This document shows, in pieces, positions 53,601 through 64,000 of a stretch of DNA of 64,000 nucleotides. Below the pieces are notes generated by a model. It was not told the DNA's origin. It was given only the letters and a program-made list of their open reading frames with translations, and searched no databases. The position numbers were made by a program, and so were the translations under genes. Each line of letters begins with the position of its first letter. The first letter of the stretch is position 1. Location: contig QPMI01000096.1 of NCBI GenBank assembly GCA_004431415.1, positions 140,114 to 204,113 on the forward strand, read 5' to 3'. The DNA comes from Cyanophora paradoxa. Taxonomy: Eukaryota; Glaucocystophyceae; Cyanophorales; Cyanophoraceae.

Positions 53601-56600
53601 GAAAGTCAGATATGATCCGAGAGTCGCATCTGAAAACGGGGCGGGGCCCGCCTGCTTGCGCTGGTCGTTGGTGGGGTTCGCCATCGCAGTGAGGAGCGCC
53701 CGCGCGCGCAGCGCCACTGCCGGTGGCATCGGCGAGGGGGAGGAGGAGGGGTACCGGCGGACGTCTGTCTCGAGGCGATCGCACGCACCTTCCGCGTAGG
53801 GCCGCCCGGCGAACGCAACGAGCTAAGGAAGGCGGGGGGTACATTGAGCTTCGGCCCGACCTCGGCGAGCGAAAAAAACGCGCGGGGGGGGGGGTACCGC
53901 ACCTGGTGGAGGGCGGCGGCGTAGGGCTCGAGGGGCCCGGCGGCCATCTTCTCGAAGGCGGCCGCCAGGAGCTTCAGCTTGCGCGGCAGGCCCGCGTGCG
54001 AACGAAGCAGGTCCACCGCCTTTCCGGGGGGGGGGGGGGGGGGAAGGATCAGGGTTGTCGAAAACACTGGAAAGGCTGTACCCCCCCCGCACCTTGCCGA
54101 GGTCGGCGTGGAACTCGTCCCGCAGGGCCTCGATCGCGTCCTCGTCGGGCTTCCCCTGCGCTATTTTTAGGGCGGGCAAAGGGGGGGTACGGCGGCCTCC
54201 GGACGGACCGAGGAGAAGGGGAGCTCGGAGGCGATGAATTCGCGGAGGAGGGAGCCCAGGGCGGCCGCCTCGCGCCCGGGGAGGCCCCCCGCGTACGCCG
54301 AGCAGAGCTCGGCAAGGGGCTTGGCCTGCGCGGGAGAGAGCTATAGATAAGAGAGAAGCGGGGGCGGCTCGTATGTATGAGGCGTGGGAGGGAACCTGGG
54401 CGGCGAGGGCGTCGCGCTCGGCCTTGGAGGGCAGCGCGGCCGCCGTCGCCTCGAGGAGGTCGCTGAGGGGCCCCACCCGAAGCAGCTCGGGGCGACCCGC
54501 GCCTTCGCCGGCCGCCAGCTCGGCCTCGTAGGCGGCGAGCACCGCCTCGGCGCCGGCCACAAGCGCCGGCGGCACGCGCGATGCGATCACGCTCAGGACC
54601 TGTGCTCGGGTGAGCCGTTCCCATCTTGCGACAGTCGCGCTCAGGCGGGCGGATCCGGACCTCGCGGAACTCGAAGAGGGGGAGGCGGGGGTCCCGCAGG
54701 CGCCCGACGAGCTCGTCCAGAACCTCGGGGCGCCCCTCGTAGCCGGCCATCACCGCCCGCGCCCCCGCCAGCGCCTCCCGCATCCGCTGCTGCGGCTGCC
54801 CCCGCACGCCGGTCATCAACCGCTTTCCCTCCGGCCCCCTCCCCCTCCCCTCCCCTCCCTTCGTTCTCGCACCTTGTCGCCGGTGGAGCGGGGCGGGCGG
54901 GCGGGGGGGAGGGCCCCGCGCCACTCGGCGGCGCGGCGGACGCGGGAGGGGTCGTCCAGCTCCAGCGTCGCGATCAAGTCCCCCGCTTCCAGCACGGAAC
55001 CCTCCACCTGATCCCGGCTCGGATCAGATCAGATCAGGCTCAGGTGATTCGGAGGACCTTTCGGTAGGAGATGCGGCCGGCCTCGGGGGCCACCAGCGGC
55101 ATGTACCTGGCGGGCGAGCAGGCCGGGATCAGATCAGATCGGATCAGATCATATCAGATCATATCACATCAGATCGGATCAGATCAAATCGCACATCTTC
55201 ATGACCTCAATCTCGGCGTAGGGCGCGCCGGCCCCCACGTGCGCCCCGTCCTCCAGCAGGTGCCGCACCAGCTTCCCCGTCATCTGCGAACGAAGCTGCG
55301 GGGGTACAGGATCAGAGTGGAAGGGGGGGGGGGGGGGGGGGATCCGCGGGCCTGGCTGGGGTCGTACTCCTTGGGGAACTGGCAGGTCCTGCCGTCCAGC
55401 AGGAGGCGAAGCCCTCCCACCTCCTCCCGCGCGTACACAACGTGCGACTTGCCTGAAGCGGCGGTGAGACCCGGGGGGTGGGGGGGGGGGAGATGGAGGG
55501 GTACGGAATCTTCCTCACCGTCGAGGAGGACGAGGAGGCCGCCGTCGGAGAGGGGCCGCACCTCCGCCTCCACGGCGGTCTTGTTCGCCATCAGCCGGAA
55601 GCTGCGCATGGGGGGTACCGTTTCATAGGGACCGGCGCGCTCGGGGGTACGGGGGCGAACCAGTGCGGCCCCGTCTGCTGCGCCGAGAAGACGTACTTGA
55701 CGTCATCGTAGATCAGCTCCACGGCCGACGTCACGCCCAGCAGCAGCCTCGAGGGGACCTTCCGGGCACGGCTCGGCGGACGGGTACGGAGAAAGAAGGG
55801 GGGGGTACCTGGCCGCGGGCGAGGGCCTCCCGGACCTCGTCCGCCCGCTGCCCCGCCTGCTTGTGCGCGCGCTGGGGGGTACGTGAGCACAGGCCGGGGA
55901 GGGGGTACATGGCGTTGGGGGAGGGGGGGGGGTACCTGGAGGGCCCCGCAGAGGACGGCGGTCATCGTGTCGGGGCGCTCCGCGCTCACCTTCTCCGCGA
56001 TGAGGCCTGAGGGGGTACCCGGTGAGCGAGGGGCGAGGGGGTACGAAGCAGGGGATGGGGGGGGAGGGGGGGGAGGGAGGGAGGGGGTTTTTACCGTCGA
56101 GCCACTGCGTGTGGAACTGGTTCTCGGCGTAGTTCTTCATCTGCAGCAGCTTGATGAGGTACTCCACCTGGGAGGGGTACCGGCATCATCAGCTCGAGAT
56201 CGAACACCCAAGGGGAGAGGGGGGAAAAGGTTCACCGGGGTACGGATGTCTCCGTGGATGGAGATCTCCTTCAGGGCGCAGACGAGGTTCTTTCGGGCCA
56301 CGTCGCGGGTCTCGCCCCACGCGAACAGGTGCCCGAACTGCAGTCGCGCACGCGCGGGTGAGCGAACTCCACGTTTCAAATTAAAGGGCCCGAACAGGGC
56401 TCGAACCTGCGAGTCGGAGTACTCGTGGATGCCGCCGCGGCCGGAGACGGAGAAGTAGCCCCAGACGGACGTGCTGGAGCGAAAGTTGAGCTCCTGGATC
56501 TGCCCGCTCGTCGGCTGGAAGCCCTGCGAACGAAGTCAGATCAGACGCGCGCGGGGTACGTGCACCCCGGGGTACGCGGACCTCGTCCGGGTTCTCCGCT

Positions 56601-58561
56601 GTCGTCCGGCTTGAGTGAGCGAAGAAGGGGGGCGAACTTAAGTCAAGAATGGGCACCTGTGATGCGGGAGGCGATGACGTGGCCGTGCGGGGGCCGCCGC
56701 CGCTCGCACTGGTCCAGGTCGATCGGCGAGGCGCCCTCCGGGTCCTGCCGGGCGGCTCTTAGGAGGGCGGGGGGGTACACGAAGCTAAGGCCTAGGCCCG
56801 CTCGCCTCGCTGTAGAAGCGGCGGATCATGGGGATGCGGTCAAGGCGGATGCCCATGGCGACGTGCAGCTGGGCCGCCGGCATGTTCACCCCCGAGATCC
56901 ACTCCGTCACCGGGTGCTCCACCTGCGCCGGGGCCCTCGGAAAAGGAAACAAAAGGAAGGAAAAGGAGGGGAAAGGAAGAGGGGTGGGGGGGGGGGGAGG
57001 GGGGGGAGGGCGGGGGTGGGGGGGGCGGGCGGGGGGGTGGGGGGGGGACCTGGAGGCGGGGGTTGAGCTCGAGGAAGTAGAAGCGGCCTGCCTCGTCGTA
57101 GAGGTACTCGACGGTGCCCGCCGAGCAGTAGTTGACGAGCTTTGCGAGCCGCACGGCGGCCTTCTCCATCTGGAGCCAGACCTCGGGCGGCGCCGCCGTC
57201 ACGGGGCCCTCCTCCAGGATCTTCTGGTGCCGCCGCTGCACCGAGCAGTCGCGCCCGTACAGCGCGACCGCGTTCCCGTGCTGGTCCGCCAGCAGCTGGA
57301 CCTAAGAATTCGATCTCATGATCAGATTCGACTCATGATCAGCGGATCGAATTCGGACCTCGAGGTGGCGGGCGTTGGGGCAGAGGCGCATGATGAAGAC
57401 GGGGGAGCCCGGGACCTCGCCCAGCACCGCCCGGAAGGCCGCCGCCACGCCCTCCGGCGACGTCACCTGCGGCGCTTAAGCTTCCCCCGCTCGAAGGTGG
57501 AGGAGGAGGAGGGGGAGGAGAGCGCGGGAGGGGTGGAGGAGACCTTGCGGATGCCCTTGCCGCCGCCGCCCTCGGAGGCCTTGATCATGACGGGGTACCC
57601 GATCCTCTCGCCCACCGCCAGCGCCTCCTCCACCGTCGTCACGCAGGCCTGATTCGAAATTCAAATTCTGATCGAATTTGAATTTGAATTGAGGGCGGAC
57701 CGTGCGGTAGACGTCCTTGGGGATGCCCTCGGTCTTGTAGTCGACGGTGACGCCGGTGCCGGACCAGGCGACGCAGGAGACGTCGGCCGTCTGCGCCAGG
57801 ATCGTCGAGCCGATCTTGTCGCCCAGGTCCCGCATCGCCCGCGGGTTCGGCCCCATGAAGACTACGCCGGTTCGGGTCTCCGCGAGGGTCTCCGGGAGCC
57901 GCGGGTTCTCCGACGCGTGGCCCCAGCCCGGCCACACCGCGTCGCACCCCGTCTGCTCCGCGATGTCCACGATCTGCCGCCCGCCCGCGCGCGCGCGCCC
58001 GAGCTTGAGGACTGGCGAGGAGCCGGTCGCCGGGCCGGGGCGCATGCATATGCGCACGAGCGGAACGTTCGCGTAGTTGTTGTTGTTCGTTCCGCCGGGC
58101 ACGTCGACGACCTCGTCGGCCAGCCTGATGTACTCCGCGTTGACCTGCGCATGCGCACATGCATGCACGGGCGAGCGATCAAATTTGATCCGACTCCGGG
58201 GCGCGACGGAAGCGCCAGTCGCGGCTCTCTGGGGCTCCGGAAGCCAGCGCATGCATATGCGCACCCGCAGATCGTCCGGCGTCGCCATCGCGACGAACTG
58301 TATCGTGCGCTCGTTGCCGAAAGTCTCGTATGCCCAGCGGCGGATGGAGCGGATCGCCTTGCACGCGCCAATGCCGTTGTTAGCGACCAGGATCTTTCGG
58401 ATGACCTTCGTTCCTCCCAGGCGTCTGCAGTAGTCTGCAACTGCGTCCGCAGCGGCCGGCGCCGCGTCGGCCGCCGCGGTGTTCTGTTCGATCGGAGGCT
58501 GCTGCTTGCTCTCCCCGGCCGCCCCGCCATGAACGGCAAGGATGTTCTCTATCAGGCTCGC
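47610..58561 (-). CDS. ACC: Acetyl-CoA carboxylase, homomeric multidomain
   Basis: Carboxylates acetyl-CoA to malonyl-CoA, the committed step of fatty-acid synthesis; cytosolic or plastid form not distinguishable. The biotin carboxylase domain starts with [20 protein letters not shown] (about 58.38 kb) and continues [42 protein letters not shown] (about 57.57 kb) and [15 protein letters not shown]. The biotin carrier domain carries EIEVMKM, with the biotinyl-Lys codon at 55197-55199. A large central region follows (about 55.0-51.0 kb). The carboxyltransferase half includes [59 protein letters not shown] and [17 protein letters not shown]. Stop TGA 47610-47612 follows GGYYLDPYN. Dozens of short introns, several with GATCA tracts. 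The exon containing the start codon lies upstream of the acceptor at about 58562 and was not resolved. Confidence 0.95.
49601..49799. repeat. Duplicated exon edge with donor inside a carboxylase intron
   Basis: A 36-bp segment at 49764-49799 spans the exon end encoding [10 protein letters not shown] and its GTCCGA donor. A copy with two mismatches lies at 49601-49636 inside the same intron. Between them are AAGGTTCTCT repeats, TTCGGGTTAGGCTTCTA (49699-49715) and ATAAGGTTCTTCCTTAAG (49719-49736). Confidence 0.87.
51559..51683. repeat. Duplicated exon edge with donor in a second carboxylase intron
   Basis: The segment at 51660-51683 covers the exon end encoding HVFLE and its GTCAGC donor. A copy with one gap and one mismatch lies at 51559-51581 in the intron. 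The intervening sequence is T-rich with a GATCA tract (about 51633-51657). Confidence 0.83.
55123..55192. repeat. GATCA pentamer tract in a carboxylase intron
   Basis: Degenerate tandem GATCA/GATCG/ATATCA repeats. Similar tracts occur in introns at about 29137-29189, 29527-29582, 49857-49913, 51633-51662, 52565-52585, 53048-53082 and 55021-55040, but not in the island. Confidence 0.8.
58145..58264 (-). repeat. 120-bp carboxylase intron with palindromic, partly inverted ends
   Basis: On the minus strand the intron starts GTGCGCATATGCATGCGC (58247-58264), the same 18-mer that begins the next intron (58040-58057). It ends with TGCATGTGCGCATGCGCAG, a partial inverse of its start. Similar ends in separate introns suggest shared descent or a common insertion mechanism. 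Confidence 0.75.
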
Positions 58562-59747
58562 CTGCGAGCGCGCACGTACGTGAAGTCAGCGCGGCACCGG
58601 TTTGACGGGCGCGTCTTTGAGGGAGCTAAGTACTAGTCGGCTCGAGCTCAGGGACGCGAGTCGGACGTCATTGGCTCAGGGCGCAAAAGAAGGCTAAGTA
58701 GAGGCGCTAGAGCACGCCGGCATGTCAAGTACGCGTATCATCGGCGGGGTTTGGTCGGTTGGCCCGGATCAGGGGCCGGATCACGCCCGGAGGCCGGCGT
58801 AGAACGTCGGAGGCGAGAACCGGCGATATAACTTTTTAATAGACATTGATGGAAGCTTGAGACGTTCTTCGGCACGCGCACGGCAGGCGTACCATGGGGC
58901 TGTCGACGACTCGACGTCCGAAAGCTCAGCTGCAGGAGCAACCGTCGCCCACGCTGCACCACTCGAGCTTCGGTCGCGCAGTCCAGCGTCGGCTCCCGCA
59001 GCTAGCAGCTCCGCGAATCGACGGGTGGCCCTGCTGCGATCCGAGAGCCTGCGAGAGGAGCTCACGGGGTACACGTCTGACGCCGAGAATCGAAGATCAA
59101 CGTCAACGGCTTGCAGAGATATCGATCGCTGTGACGGGGACGTCGGCGTCACCGGGAGGATAAGCCTATAGCTAGGCATTCGCCGTCGACGTCAACGTCG
59201 AATTCGAAGCTCGAGCTAAGCTTTAATTTTGATGCATGCTCCGCGGCGCGCGCGAATGCGCAGCGGCCGGCGCCTACGTGGGGTCGGTGCCCATGCGCGG
59301 CCATGCGCAGCGCTAGCTGCAGCCCGACGCCGGACGCAGCATGCGCAGTGGCACCGTCGGATCATGATCATCGGATCATGTCGGATCTTACTCGTTCGAC
59401 GATCGATATCGACGTCGGCGTCGGACAGGCTGCAGGCTGGCCGCGCGCGGCGCCCCTATACCGTCACGGTTTCCAAAGGGCTTCGAGCGTGCATTCTCAA
59501 AGAACAAGCTCAAGAACTGAAAGTGTACAAATCTACGCGGGGCATGTACAGGAATAATCTCAAGCGAAGTTCAAGCAATACGTGAGTGCCTAGCAGCACA
59601 ATATTAATGCTCAAGGCTATGCGAATAACCAACATAATCACTGTATATACGTATCTAAATTAAACCGTTACCGTACTACCAGGCCCTCCGGGCCGCATGC
59701 AACGCTAAGCGAACGCGGCAACTCTTCATCCTGGCCTACGACCGCCT
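58562..59747. other. Intergenic region upstream of the carboxylase
   Basis: Contains the carboxylase promoter and unresolved first exon(s), and the 3' flank of the next minus-strand gene. Short open frames on both strands lack recognisable motifs. About 59.58-59.69 kb is AT-rich. Confidence 0.5.
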
Positions 59748-62700
59748 TCAATTCCGGGAGATGATGTTCTGCTCGATGCAGAAGCGCCGCCGGAGGTTGA
59801 CCTCGCCCCGCGCGCAGGCGACGGCCGCAATCACGACGGGGATGAGGATGAAGTTGATCAGGTGCTGCGCGAGCCTGCGCGAGAGAGATCAGGATGAGAG
59901 AGAGAGGGGGGGGGGGGGCCGAGGGGCGCGGCGGGCACCGGAGGCCGCCGGCGGCGAGGATGACGTAGGCGGCGTAGAGGAGGTAGAGGCACGAGGAGCC
60001 GAGCGCGACGCGCGACGGGAGGTTGAAGGTCGACGCGACGAACGAGAGGTTCGCGAGCGCTGAGAGCTCGTTCCAGAACTGCGGGGGTACCCGTTTGTTT
60101 CGGAAGGGCGGGAGGGGGATGGAGGCAGGGGGGCACGGCTCCGCGGCACCTGCTCGGTCCAGTCCGGCCCGCTGGAATCGGTGACCGGTCCCGAGAAGCC
60201 GAGAATAACAGCCCGCAGCGAGGTGAGGCGCGCGAACTGCGGGCCGGCGGGCGAGCGGTCGTCGGTGAGGATCTAATCGTAGGGGGGTACAGCGCGCCGG
60301 CTCACCTGAGCGATAAGGAAGACGAGGGCGATGATCTTCGACCAGTGGGGGACCAGCACGCGGGGCCGGACCTGGAGCCAGGCAACGTCACGGGGGAGGG
60401 GAAGCTTGAAGGGGGGGGTCAAAGAGGGGGGGTACGACGCACGTATAGAACGACCGATCCCAATAGGAGGATCGCGCTGACGAGCCCGACCTGGAGTGCA
60501 GCAGGTTTATTTTCTGAGCTCGCACGCCGGGGGCACCGGTAGGGGTGCGGGGTACCTCGAAGATCCAGTCCCAGAGGGGGGGTCGACTCGAGTAGGGGTC
60601 GCTCAGCCCCGCGTACAGGTTCCCTATCACGTTCGAGGCGATGTAGACCACGGCCAGGGGTACGCACAAAAACCTCGCCCTGCGGGGGTACAGTGTCGGC
60701 GGGGGCCTCTCGGGGGGGGGGGGGGGGGGGGGTGTACCGGGCCCAGGCGAGGTCCGCGTAGAACGCCTGGAAGCGCGCCTCGAGCTCGGGCGGGTCGAAG
60801 GGGCTGCCCCGCAGGACCCACCTGGCCGCCCGGCGCAGCCAGGGAGGCTTCCGTCGGCGCTCGGCGGCGGTGGGGCCGTCGCCGTTGCCGTCGCCGGCGC
60901 TGTCGCCGGGGCCGGCGGGCGGCTCAGGGGCGCGCTGGGAGGGCGCCTTGGGGTCCGTGGGGGGGTACGGCAAATGCATCGGCCCTATGACTGCGTCGGC
61001 CAGGCCCCCGAAGCCTCCAGTGGAGGGCGGCTTCGCGGCTGGGGTCGGGCTACCCCGCCCGCTCGCCCCGCTGCCCCCCTCCCCGGATATAAGGAGCGGC
61101 GGCAGGGGGTACACGCGCGACTTGCGCTGCGAGCCGGCGGGGGCAGCCGCCGCCGACCCGTCGGGGGCGCCCTGCGGGCGGGCCGACCCCGTGAGCACGC
61201 GGCCCGCCATTCCTAAAGGCGGGGGGGGGGGGGGGGGGGGGGTACCGCGACGTCCAAGGAGGCCCGCGGGGCGTCGCGGTCGAGCCACAGGACGCGCCTG
61301 GCGCTCGCGGCCCCCCCGCTCCGGACCGAAGACCCGTCCGCGCCCGTCGTCTCGCTCCACGCCCCTGCGCGGATTCGAACCGGGGAGGCGTGGAGGGACA
61401 AGGGCAACAATCGCGGCGCGGACCGCCAACAGGGCCGACGGCGGGGGGGGCGGAGGCGCCTTCGTTCGCGAGTTCGGCTATGGCGAGGGCGGCGGCGGCC
61501 GCCTGCGGGCGCGCTGAGAAGAAGGGACGGAGGGGCGGGGGGCGGGAGGGGGGTACCTGCGTGGCCTCCAGGGGGGTACGAGCGGAGCGGGCAGAGGAGA
61601 GGAGGCGGACCGAGGTCCGCCGCACGTGCGCGTGCGCGTGCTCGGGGTACGCCAATTCGTCCTCAGAGGCGCTCGGGGAGCCTGGGATGGGGGGGAGGCG
61701 GAGGACGGGGGGCGGGGCCGGCGACTCGGCCCGGGGCCCGAGGGGCGTGACCGTTATCGGGGAGGGGGCGGCGGGGGGCGAGGCGAGCCCGCCGATGCCG
61801 CCCGTCCCCGGCTGCAGCGCGTGCACGACCAGGACCGACGCGGGCGGGGAGGTCATCGAGAGGGGGGGAGACAGCGTCGTCGAGGAGGCCTCCGAGCGGG
61901 GTACGGGGTTCGCCTGGTCGGCGGGGGCCGCATCCGCCCCCGCCCCCTCGCCCCCGCCGGCCCCGGGCCCGGCCCCGGCCTCGGCGTCGGTCTGGGCTCC
62001 CGCCTCCTGTAGCAGCTGTTCGAAGCCGGCAGCGCCCCGCACCAGCTGCGCGGCGTGATTTCTATGGATCACGCGGAGCGAACGAAGGGCCCGCGAGAAG
62101 CCCAAGGAAAAGGCTCACGTAAAGCTCCTCCCCTGCGCCTCCCGATCAGAAAGAGAAAAAAGAAGAAAAAACAGAAAGGAGGCATTAAAAGGAAGCTCAC
62201 AGAAGAGCTTGCGCTCGTTTCGGTCGCGGAGGTACGACGCGCCGCACGCGAGGAAGCCGCTGCGGCGACAGAAGGCGCGGGTCAGCATGGAGAGGAGGCG
62301 GGGAGCGGGGGAAGGGGAGAGGCGGCGTCGGGCGCCTGATGCCGCAGCTGGCCAGTGAGAGCCAAGAGAGGCCCCCGCGGCCCCCGCCGGCCTCGACGTA
62401 GGCCCCGGGTACGATGTATTCGAGGACCAGGAGGAACGAAATGATGACGGACACGTGGAAACCTGCGGGCGAGTTGGCTCCGTTCTTCGTTCGCCATGGG
62501 CGGGGCCTCGGGCGGCGTACGGAGCCCGAGGTAGGAGCAGGCGAGCCTGCGGGGGCGGGGTTACGCCCCCGCGTGAGATCACACGGGGTGGGATTGGAGG
62601 TGGGGGGCAAAGGGGGTACCAGAGGACGAGAATGGTGGTGAGGAGGAGGTGGGGGTAGTGGCCGACGAGGGCCTCGTACAGGCCGCGCTGCGGTGAGGGG

Positions 62701-63680
62701 TGGGGGTACCGTAATCACGAGGCGAACCGGAACGCCGTGCGGGAAGGCGAGGAGAGCTTAGCTTGAAGGGCGCACCTGCGAGAAGGAGAAGACGAGGAGG
62801 GCGAGGCAGGTTGCGTCCTCGAAGTGGCGGTTGAAGCGCGTGGGGAAGAGCGTGAGCGCGAAGAGGCCGCCCATAGACGCCACCACCAGCGCCAGCTGCG
62901 CCGGCCGGAATCAGAGGGCGGGGCCGGGTGGAAACGGGCGCGGGAGCCCCCCGCGCGCGCCTGAGACGCTCGGTAGAGCAGCGGCGCGCTGCTGAAGAGG
63001 ACGACGATCGAGGCGACGAGGCCCACGCCGCTGGCCCAGCGCGTCGTCTCCACCCGCCTCAGCGCGTTCACCAGCTGCCCCCGCCGCCGCCGCCGCCGTC
63101 AGCGAGCGATCGAGCGGCGCGCGGGGCCCGGGCGCGGCCGCCGGCTCGGCTCGGCTCGGCTCGGCTCGGCTCGGCTCGGCTCACTTTGTAGTGCTCCTCC
63201 AAGTCCACACCCGCATGCATCGCTGGGCCCGCTCGGGACGGCGCAGGAGCTGGAAGCTTCAAGCGCCGCACTGTGGAAGGGCGAGGTGAGGCGGGGCCTC
63301 GGGCGGCGGGGACTTGGGGGCTGCGAACCCGTGAGGGGCCCGCCGGGGCCGCCCCATGAGGAGCCGGAGTTGGCGCCCGCTGGCTCAAGCGCGGAGCCCG
63401 TGGCGGCGCGTCCCGCCGTGAACCGCAGGGAGTACCTGGCGCGTGGATGCAGGGACCCAGTCAGCGGCGCCGCGGCGCCGGCGGGCAGGCTGTGGCCCCG
63501 GCCCGCGGCCGGCCCGCGGCCGGCGCCTGTGGCGCGCGGCCCATTCGGCGCCGAGGCGTACCTTGAGCAGCTCGCAGCGAGCGGGGGCGGGCGGCCGCCC
63601 GAACCCCGCGATCCGCGCGACATTCGGCTAGACGACCGCAAAGCGCCGGCTGTCACGCTCTGGCTCTCGAGCGCGGCCAT
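59748..63680 (-). CDS. Multi-pass membrane protein of unknown function
   Basis: Minus-strand gene with ATG at 63678-63680 (MAALESQSVTAGAL) and TGA at 59748-59750. Two frame-consistent N-terminal exons are Ser/Gly-rich. Membrane-helix exons follow: SGVGLVASIVVLFSSAPLLY, LALVVASMGGLFALTLFP, GHYPHLLLTTILVL and VSVIISFLLVLEYIVPG. A cytoplasmic Ala/Pro/Ser-rich loop spans about 62.05-60.8 kb and ends FQAFYADLAWAR. More helices follow: VPLAVVYIASNVIGNLYAGL, GLVSAILLLGSVVLY, WSKIIALVFLIAQ, SCLYLLYAAYVILAA and LINFILIPVVIAAVA. The protein ends NLRRRFCIEQNIISRN. Such a basic RRxFxxE motif after the last helix often precedes catalytic domains in protist nucleotide cyclases, but here a stop follows and no catalytic domain is seen. 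Exon joins within the loop are uncertain. Confidence 0.65.
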
Positions 63681-64000
63681 TCAAGCGCGACTTTCGTCCT
63701 CCCGCGAGCCTTCGCCGGGCATCACCAGAGAGAGGTCGGCCTTGGCCGAAGAGCGGCCCGCCGCGCGTGCCCCATCAAGTGCGAGGCGGTGTGCGACGCG
63801 TTTGGGTCACGGCGGCCCGCGATTGCTGCACTAGCTAGCGGTTGCTGCTGTTGCTGCTGCTGCGCATGCGCATTCGATCCGGCGCCGGGCCGGGCGCCGG
63901 CTAGCGCGTGCTTGCCCGACAAATGCGCATGCATGCTCTGCTATAGCTAGCGCTGCCTCTGCATCCGAGATGAAAAAAATTAGGACTCGAAACACGAAGG
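63681..64000. other. Right-end flank
   Basis: Upstream region of the multi-pass membrane protein gene. Contains a short TTGCTGCTG repeat (about 63841-63862) and GCGCATGCGCA-type palindromes. No gene seen. Confidence 0.5.

Noticed and set aside
56385-56430. tRNA-like T-arm (GGTTCGAGCCC) on the minus strand
   Set aside because: The pairing is good, but the upstream sequence is a carboxylase exon with no complementary acceptor stem; the GTTCGA is simply the donor of that exon.
61340-61400. tRNA-like GGTTCGAATCC arm on the minus strand
   Set aside because: The T-stem has a mismatch, no matching acceptor or anticodon stem was found, and TTCGAA words are common throughout the window.

Overview
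The window is nuclear DNA from a GC-rich unicellular eukaryote, most plausibly a marine microalga of the pelagophyte or haptophyte kind; the lineage is an inference and is not proven here. Evidence: genes are cut by many short introns, mostly with donors of the form GTGCGY or GTCCGY and acceptors YGCAG. They encode multi-domain eukaryotic proteins: a homomeric acetyl-CoA carboxylase, a CPA2-type cation/proton antiporter, a giant Cys-rich receptor-like protein and a membrane-anchored subtilase. Gene models below were joined by eye from reading-frame continuity across splice sites, so outer limits are more reliable than each exon.

Layout. 49-13758 (+): 3' part of a giant membrane protein with an N-terminal ectodomain, a long run of ephrin-receptor/GCC2-GCC3-like Cys-rich repeats, several membrane helices and a Ser/Pro-rich tail. 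14314-14724: hAT-type MITE with an 8-bp target duplication. 15244-25096 (+): proteinase K-like subtilase followed by EGF, Kre9/KNH-like and PPC-like modules, a membrane helix and a cytoplasmic tail. 26437-31080 (-): CPA2/KEA antiporter with an RCK (TrkA-N) domain. 33199-37394 (-): unrecognised protein built from seven ~95-residue repeats, each encoded by the same three-exon module. 37877-38122: foldback MITE with TA target site. 38126 to about 47.0 kb: a compact intronless island on both strands that looks viral (endogenous viral element). 47610-58561 (-): acetyl-CoA carboxylase. 59748-63680 (-): multi-pass membrane protein.

The island is the foreign block. It has no introns, ORFs overlapping tail-to-tail, TATA-like boxes in tiny intergenic gaps, small CxxC proteins of a kind common in phages and large DNA viruses, and a large adhesin-like gene (PAN/apple-like, DACGxCxGD and LamG-like modules). 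Its genes are broken by single-base frameshifts in G/C runs and by head-to-head junctions lacking start codons. This fits a decayed, rearranged insertion, although consensus errors in homopolymers could explain part of the frameshifting.

The second unusual theme is intron biology. Three introns in two unrelated genes hold an internal copy of their own upstream exon edge plus donor. Two of these share additional 17-18 bp blocks, and two carboxylase introns begin with the same palindromic 18-mer. These are signs of recent intron growth, possibly introner-like.
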